This document shows, one piece after another, positions 59,951-64,000 of a stretch of 64,000 nt of DNA. A model generated the notes under the pieces. That model saw nothing but the letters and a program-made list of their open reading frames with translations, was not told where the DNA came from and made no database searches. The DNA is from Pleionea litopenaei (GTDB lineage Bacteria; Pseudomonadota; Gammaproteobacteria; Enterobacterales; Kangiellaceae). The stretch's first letter is position 1. Every line of letters starts with the position of its first letter. Position numbers and translations under genes: made by a program. Location of the stretch: contig NZ_CP133548.1 in NCBI RefSeq assembly GCF_031198435.1, positions 3,878,001 to 3,942,000 of the forward strand, read 5' to 3'.

Positions 59951-61003
59951 TTAGTGATTGATCTCAAGGTGATTCCCTTTGTAAATCTTGAAATGGCTTC
60001 CGCCAAATCGAATTTCACCTGGTCGGCGTTCAATAAAGTGATCGCTATCGATAACGTAACTGGCAAGATCCGCAAATTGTTTGCGAGCTCGGTGAATTTG
60101 TATATTTAAATGGGAAACGTCGACACCAATTTCAGACGCTAGTTGTTCGGTATAAACCCAACCACAGCTGCTATCATCTAGGCCTTTATTCGCATCACTA
60201 TGACGATAACGAGCCAGTAATAATGCTAAGTAATGGTGAGTTCGAATTTTTAAATCATACTGGTTATTTAAGAAATTAAACTGAAGTTCGACTTTTTCTT
60301 CATCAAGACTGACATTAAACTGAAAGGAAAGATCCGATATACAAGGTGCATTTTTATTGATCTCTTGAGTATTTTCAATCACGCGATTTTGACGAAATAC
60401 CCATTGCACTTGATTAATTTTAATTCGCTCTTCATCACCCATTCGAATTGGTGGAGCATGATTGTCTTGACTGTATTCGACGAACCACTGGTGCAGGTTT
60501 CGGTCATGAAAAATAACAACTTCGGGGTTTGCCTCATTCGGCAATAGCATATAGTCATCGAGAGGAATTATTGAACTGTCTTGTAATTTCTTGAGGCCAG
60601 CTTCAGGGAGGCCCGCTGTAGGGAGGCTCGCTTCTGAGAGACCCATTTGTGAGTCGAGATTGTGATTGGCCGAGTTCGTATTTTCTGCCTGAAGAAAATC
60701 TTTAGGTGGATTTAAATCAATGACAGTAATCGATTCACCATCAACTCGACCAAAGTGAATGGTATCATTGGGTTTAAGAACGACCTCTTGAGCTGGTGGA
60801 AGTTTCTGCTGATTTAACCAGGTTCCATTGCTACTCAGATCACGCAACACCCAGTGGGGTTCTTGCCACTCTATGGTGGCATGAAGTTTTGAAATTTCTG
60901 GCGCTTTTAATAGAGTATCAACGGAATAGTAAAGTCGTCCGAACTGGTGGCATGCGAAAAGATAAATAAGAGTGTTATGATCATGATGCACCACCGTTGC
61001 CAT
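59951..61003 (-). CDS. FHA-domain protein with C-terminal winged helix
   Basis: This protein has 350 residues. The N-terminal FHA domain (about 10-100) has the phosphothreonine-binding pattern QFGR, ISKLHATIEW and LRDLSSNGTWLNQ (the SxxH and NG core). A polar, repeat-bearing linker (about 115-150, AxLPTAGLPEAGLKK) follows. The C-terminal ~110 residues look like an OmpR-type winged helix (YLALLLARYRHSD; YTEQLASEIGVDVSHLNIQI; then a hairpin wing with IERRPGEIRF). It would be a transcription factor that reads Thr phosphorylation. It is the first gene of the FHA-kinase unit that faces the collar cluster. Confidence 0.82.
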   Translation of the reverse strand: MATVVHHDHNTLIYLFACHQFGRLYYSVDTLLKAPEISKLHATIEWQEPHWVLRDLSSNGTWLNQQKLPPAQEVVLKPNDTIHFGRVDGESITVIDLNPPKDFLQAENTNSANHNLDSQMGLSEASLPTAGLPEAGLKKLQDSSIIPLDDYMLLPNEANPEVVIFHDRNLHQWFVEYSQDNHAPPIRMGDEERIKINQVQWVFRQNRVIENTQEINKNAPCISDLSFQFNVSLDEEKVELQFNFLNNQYDLKIRTHHYLALLLARYRHSDANKGLDDSSCGWVYTEQLASEIGVDVSHLNIQIHRARKQFADLASYVIDSDHFIERRPGEIRFGGSHFKIYKGNHLEINH

Positions 61004-61225
61004 GTTTATCTCATCCAGTGTTAAAATGTAATATTAAGTATATGATAGATAGAGTCTAATATTATTAATTATTCATATCAAATTAGCTAATGAAAGAATT
61101 AAAAAGGTCATTAATAATTAATTAAATTTATTCTCCACTCGAGATTGTCGAGGGGCATATGAAGTAGACTCGTTAACCGGTTTTCTTATTGAAATTTCCA
61201 CATCTATTTTTTCCCAAGGATTTTT

Positions 61226-61870
61226 ATGTTCTTTAACCAAAGCCATTCTGAATTACTCGAAGAGATTATGCGTTTGAGGCGCGATGTGCGCGGCCATCTA
61301 TTTACCTCTGAACCGGTATCTGAAGAAGAAATAGAGCAGCTTTTGTATTGCGCCACACTGGCGCCATCGGTTGGTTTTTCGCAACCATGGAGCTTCGTCG
61401 TCGTACGCGACCTAGATACGCGCAAAAAAATCCATGCAAGTTTCTCTATTGAAAACAACAAAGCGGCATCGAAATTCACGGGAGACAAACAGGCGAAGTA
61501 CCAACAATTAAAATTAGAAGGAATTCTCGAAGCACCCGTGAACCTCGCGGTCTTTTATCAACCCTCAAAGTTTCCTGTGCTCGGTCAGACCAGTATGGAT
61601 AAAATGGGAGAGTACTCGGTCGTTTGCGCGATTCAAAATATGTGGTTAATGGCCAGAAGCATGAATCTTGGCATGGGGTGGGTGAGTATTCTCGATCCAG
61701 ATGTGGTTAAACAAGCATTGGCGGTGCCGATTGACTTTCAACTGATCGGCTATTTGTGTATTGGCTATGTCAAAGAGTTTTATAGTAAACCTGAGTTAGA
61801 GCGCAAAAACTGGGCCGCTCGAAAATCAGCTGAGCAAATCATTCATTATGAAAGGTTCAAGGGTGGGTAA
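61226..61870 (+). CDS. bluB: BluB, 5,6-dimethylbenzimidazole synthase
   Basis: This nitroreductase-fold protein has 214 residues. BluB breaks down reduced FMN with oxygen to make the lower ligand of vitamin B12. Matching blocks are MRLRRDVRGHLF, LLYCATLAPSVGFSQPWSFV, GMGWVSILDPD and YLCIGYVKEFYSKPELE. No cobT/cobS or other cobalamin gene lies nearby, so lower-ligand supply for salvage is the likely use. Upstream is an AT-rich divergent region shared with the FHA gene. Confidence 0.9.
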   Translation: MFFNQSHSELLEEIMRLRRDVRGHLFTSEPVSEEEIEQLLYCATLAPSVGFSQPWSFVVVRDLDTRKKIHASFSIENNKAASKFTGDKQAKYQQLKLEGILEAPVNLAVFYQPSKFPVLGQTSMDKMGEYSVVCAIQNMWLMARSMNLGMGWVSILDPDVVKQALAVPIDFQLIGYLCIGYVKEFYSKPELERKNWAARKSAEQIIHYERFKGG

Positions 61871-61983
61871 TGGGTAAAACACCGCCTTAAACTATAAAAA
61901 CTTTATTTTTTAAAAGTTTTTGTATCCATTTAGCTTAGACTCTCACTATAAGCTTATGAAGACTTGATTAAAGGAGAAGTAAC

Positions 61984-62976
61984 ATGAGTCGCAATGTAAG
62001 CGTATTGAAACAAGCCTCGAAATGGGCAACTGCTGCGGTATTATCGTGGTCAATGATTAGCGTGTCGGCGGAACAGAAGTCGAACACACCTGATTGGTAT
62101 CTGAATTTTGATGTTGCTGGCTTGAGAAGCAGCGAAATCATGCAGCATAAAGCTGACGATCAAAAGAAAGCTGAGCAATTAATTGATTTATTGCTGGGAG
62201 AGGCTTCGGCTAAGAGTGTGCAAAGAGCCTATGCTTTTGGGTATGTCGAAGAACATAAGGTGCTGATTTTACAGGGTGCTTTTAAATCACATGCCAATGA
62301 GATCAAACAACGCTGGGAAGCACTAGGATTTGCTCAAGTCGAGGCGGCACCGGCGGGTATCTACAAAGTTGAAGCCAAAAAGGCCATCGAGCGATTTGCC
62401 AGCATGGCGAAGGCAAAAGGACTGGTCGACGGTGACTCAGATATACAAATTGATGATAAATCGAGCTCTGAAGGGCCAAAGTTTATCTACAGTACCATGT
62501 TAGGAGAGCAACATCTGGTATTTAGCGATGATTTAACACTGTTGCAGATGCAGCAGGCAGCGACCTTACCGAAGATGGATGGAAGCAGCATTTTTGAAGT
62601 GGTTGTCGATGTTAAAAAGGCGTTAGTGCATGGTGGGGTCAACATTGACGATTTGAATCAAGCTAACTACCAATTTGAATCCATTTCAGCGCAACAGTTG
62701 TCACAGGTATCGGTTTCTTATCAAGAAGAAGGGGAATACTCCAAGCTGCAATTGGGCTTAAAAGCGGATACTGAAGAAGTGGCGAATAATATTCGTTCGA
62801 TTGCTCAAGGGATTATTGCTCTAAAGCGTTTAGGAACTCGTGATCCGGTGGTCTTAGATGTATTAAACAATATTCGTTTTGACCAAAGCGGTGGCGATCT
62901 TTTAGTAACCTTAGCGGGACCGATAGCGTCGCTAAAACGTTTAACCGATGATGCTCCAAAAGCGATGACTGAGTAA
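61984..62976 (+). CDS. Exported hypothetical protein upstream of ECF sigma
   Basis: This protein has 330 residues. A signal peptide (ATAAVLSWSMISVSA) is followed by a mature part with alternating helices and strands (YLNFDVAGLRSSEIMQHK; KVLILQGAFKSHANEIKQRW; SQVSVSYQEEGEYSKLQLGL). I recognise no family. AAGGAG lies six bases before the ATG. The ECF sigma starts 12 bases after its stop, so the two are very likely co-transcribed, suggesting that it is an envelope stress sensor or target. Confidence 0.7.
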   Translation: MSRNVSVLKQASKWATAAVLSWSMISVSAEQKSNTPDWYLNFDVAGLRSSEIMQHKADDQKKAEQLIDLLLGEASAKSVQRAYAFGYVEEHKVLILQGAFKSHANEIKQRWEALGFAQVEAAPAGIYKVEAKKAIERFASMAKAKGLVDGDSDIQIDDKSSSEGPKFIYSTMLGEQHLVFSDDLTLLQMQQAATLPKMDGSSIFEVVVDVKKALVHGGVNIDDLNQANYQFESISAQQLSQVSVSYQEEGEYSKLQLGLKADTEEVANNIRSIAQGIIALKRLGTRDPVVLDVLNNIRFDQSGGDLLVTLAGPIASLKRLTDDAPKAMTE

Positions 62977-62988
62977 GAGACTCTTTGC

Positions 62989-63558
62989 ATGTCTGATGAA
63001 GCTTATTGGATTGAGCAAAGCATAAAAGGTGACCACCAGGCGTTCGAACGTCTGGTGTTTGCTTATGAACAGAGATTAATGAGATTTTTAAGGGCGCGCA
63101 GTTCACGCATTGAACTGGTCGATGATGCCTTTCAAGAAACCTTTATTAATGCATTCCGTTATATTAAAAATTATGACAATCGGTATGCGTTCAGTACTTG
63201 GCTATTCAATATCGCGGTGAATGCACTGAATCATCAATATAGGAAAGAGAATAAGCATTCAATCAATGCCGAAGAAACAGATGTCGAACGCTGTCTTGAT
63301 GAAGTTGAAGGAAGTGATATGTCGATCGACCAACAACTGGAATCGGCAAATGTATGGCGCATTGCCGATCAAATTTTGCCTCAAAAACAAGTGCATTTGT
63401 TGTGGTTGCATTATGTAGAAGGTTATATTGCAAGAGAAATAGCGGTCATCTTAGAATGCAGTATTCCATGGGTTAAAATTAATTTGATACGTTCTAAAAG
63501 TAAATTACGAAAATTTTTAGAATCTCAGCAAGCTAATCATTTAGATTGGGTTGTGTGA
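62989..63558 (+). CDS. ECF-type RNA polymerase sigma factor
   Basis: This protein has 189 residues. Region 2 holds AYEQRLMRFLRARSS, LVDDAFQETFINAFRYI and FSTWLFNIAVNALNHQYRK; region 4 holds HLLWLHYVEGYIAREIAVIL and the recognition helix ECSIPWVKINLIRSKSKLRK. The Trp-Val-Lys after the turn deviates from the common GTVKS. It is followed 43 bases later by a membrane protein gene that fits an anti-sigma factor. It differs clearly from the ECF factor at 12856. Confidence 0.9.
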   Translation: MSDEAYWIEQSIKGDHQAFERLVFAYEQRLMRFLRARSSRIELVDDAFQETFINAFRYIKNYDNRYAFSTWLFNIAVNALNHQYRKENKHSINAEETDVERCLDEVEGSDMSIDQQLESANVWRIADQILPQKQVHLLWLHYVEGYIAREIAVILECSIPWVKINLIRSKSKLRKFLESQQANHLDWVV

Positions 63559-63601
63559 ACGCTAGGCATTTTTGTTTGGAGAGAGCAATTGGTGAGAACA
63601 C

Positions 63602-64000
63602 ATGAGTAACGAGAATACTCCAGCGGTAAAACGCAAAGCGAGTCAGCTCAACATTACGGAGTACTTGCGTGCAGAAGCCGATAATATTTCCGATCACGTT
63701 AGTGAGGACCGTCATGCTCGTTTGATGCAAACTATTCGTGGTTATGCCAAAGAGTCAGAGAAGAGTAAATTAGCAAGCACTAAACCTGTGAGGCGTAAGT
63801 CTTCTAATAGGTTAACCAGAATATCGTTTGTTTGGCCAAGCTTAGCAGTGGCAATGATGTTAATGTTGGTCTTGGTTGTGTTGATTAACAATGGTGTTGA
63901 GAATCAGGGTGATAGTAACGGTGTAACCAATACTCTGGTCGATCATTCTCCCACTAACTCCTCGTCGACTAAAAGCTCTCCGACGGAATCTTCTTTGAAT
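63602..64000 (+). CDS. Probable anti-sigma-like membrane protein, partial
   Basis: The frame is open from ATG 63602 to the window end (133 codons seen). A ~75-residue cytosolic N-terminus (LNITEYLRAEADNISDHVSE; RHARLMQTIRGYAKESEK) is followed by one transmembrane helix (VWPSLAVAMMLMLVLVVLI) and a Ser/Thr/Asn-rich periplasmic part. GGTGAG precedes the ATG. This layout directly behind a sigma gene suggests an anti-sigma or regulatory anchor, but I see no zinc-binding motif. The 3' end is outside the window. Confidence 0.65.
   Translation, partial: MSNENTPAVKRKASQLNITEYLRAEADNISDHVSEDRHARLMQTIRGYAKESEKSKLASTKPVRRKSSNRLTRISFVWPSLAVAMMLMLVLVVLINNGVENQGDSNGVTNTLVDHSPTNSSSTKSSPTESSLN

Noticed and set aside
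61004-61225. Third copy of the GTGTAATR direct repeat upstream of the FHA gene
   Set aside because: A single ATGTAATA (61026-61033) occurs without a second half at a 10- or 11-base distance, so it is not a convincing site.
1-64000. CRISPR arrays, tRNA genes, insertion sequences
   Set aside because: No regularly spaced direct repeats, cloverleaf sequences with CCA-type ends or transposase frames were seen anywhere in the window.

Overview
The window is a continuous piece of a gammaproteobacterial chromosome. The evidence is the 3' end of dnaE together with DNA polymerase II (polB), yebG, rdgC, yfbR, a DUF1415 gene and a DUF6249/ECF-sigma pair, plus many lipoprotein and outer-membrane signals typical of a Gram-negative cell. 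An affiliation near Kangiellaceae/Oceanospirillales-like marine bacteria is my inference from the gene mix, not a measurement. I found no tRNA, rRNA, CRISPR array, transposase or integrase.

Layout. 1-16 kb: dnaE end, an M17-type aminopeptidase, an RND efflux operon (one lipoprotein adaptor and two different permeases, no TolC gene), a response regulator, a GNAT acetyltransferase, a DUF6249/ECF-sigma trio and a CadC-like membrane regulator broken by a single-base frameshift. 16-27 kb: small proteins, two YbaK/ProX-type tRNA-editing proteins, polB, yebG, a periplasmic S10 peptidase, DUF1415, rdgC and an orphan substrate-binding protein. 27-38 kb is rich in c-di-GMP genes: a GAF-PAS-GGDEF-EAL protein, then an operon of porin-like protein, short phosphate-binding-like protein, membrane GGDEF sensor and a (frameshifted) membrane GGDEF-EAL protein. 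38-49 kb: yfbR, a metallo-beta-lactamase-fold protein, two linked hypotheticals (one a decayed DnaQ-like fold, one TPR), a DUF885 lipoprotein, an EamA exporter, a PLP-dependent Cys/Met enzyme, an amidohydrolase lipoprotein and an NlpC/P60 lipoprotein. 61-64 kb: BluB, a secreted hypothetical, and an ECF sigma with a membrane anti-sigma-like partner that runs off the end.

The most unusual part is 49.1-61.0 kb. Six same-strand genes encode two paralogous small beta-rich proteins, a 1052-residue protein with a low-complexity linker, a phage-tail-collar-type protein, a 558-residue multidomain protein and a 200-residue protein. They face a two-gene unit on the other strand: an FHA protein with a C-terminal winged helix and a transmembrane Ser/Thr kinase with TPRs. 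No phage head, sheath, baseplate or lysis genes accompany the collar protein. Two of the structural transcription units share a 10-bp-period direct repeat (GTGTAATR ... RYGTAATR) about 140 bases before the start codon. That is the geometry expected for an OmpR-type winged helix, and it suggests that the FHA/kinase pair controls the cluster. A related beta-rich module recurs in at least three of the structural proteins. I regard this as a candidate undescribed phospho-regulated surface or fibre-like system.

Two genes carry single-base contractions in homopolymers (A7 at 14240, G6 at 36148), and a G8 tract sits at the gene 2/gene 3 border of the collar cluster. These could be assembly errors or phase-variation sites, and reads would decide.
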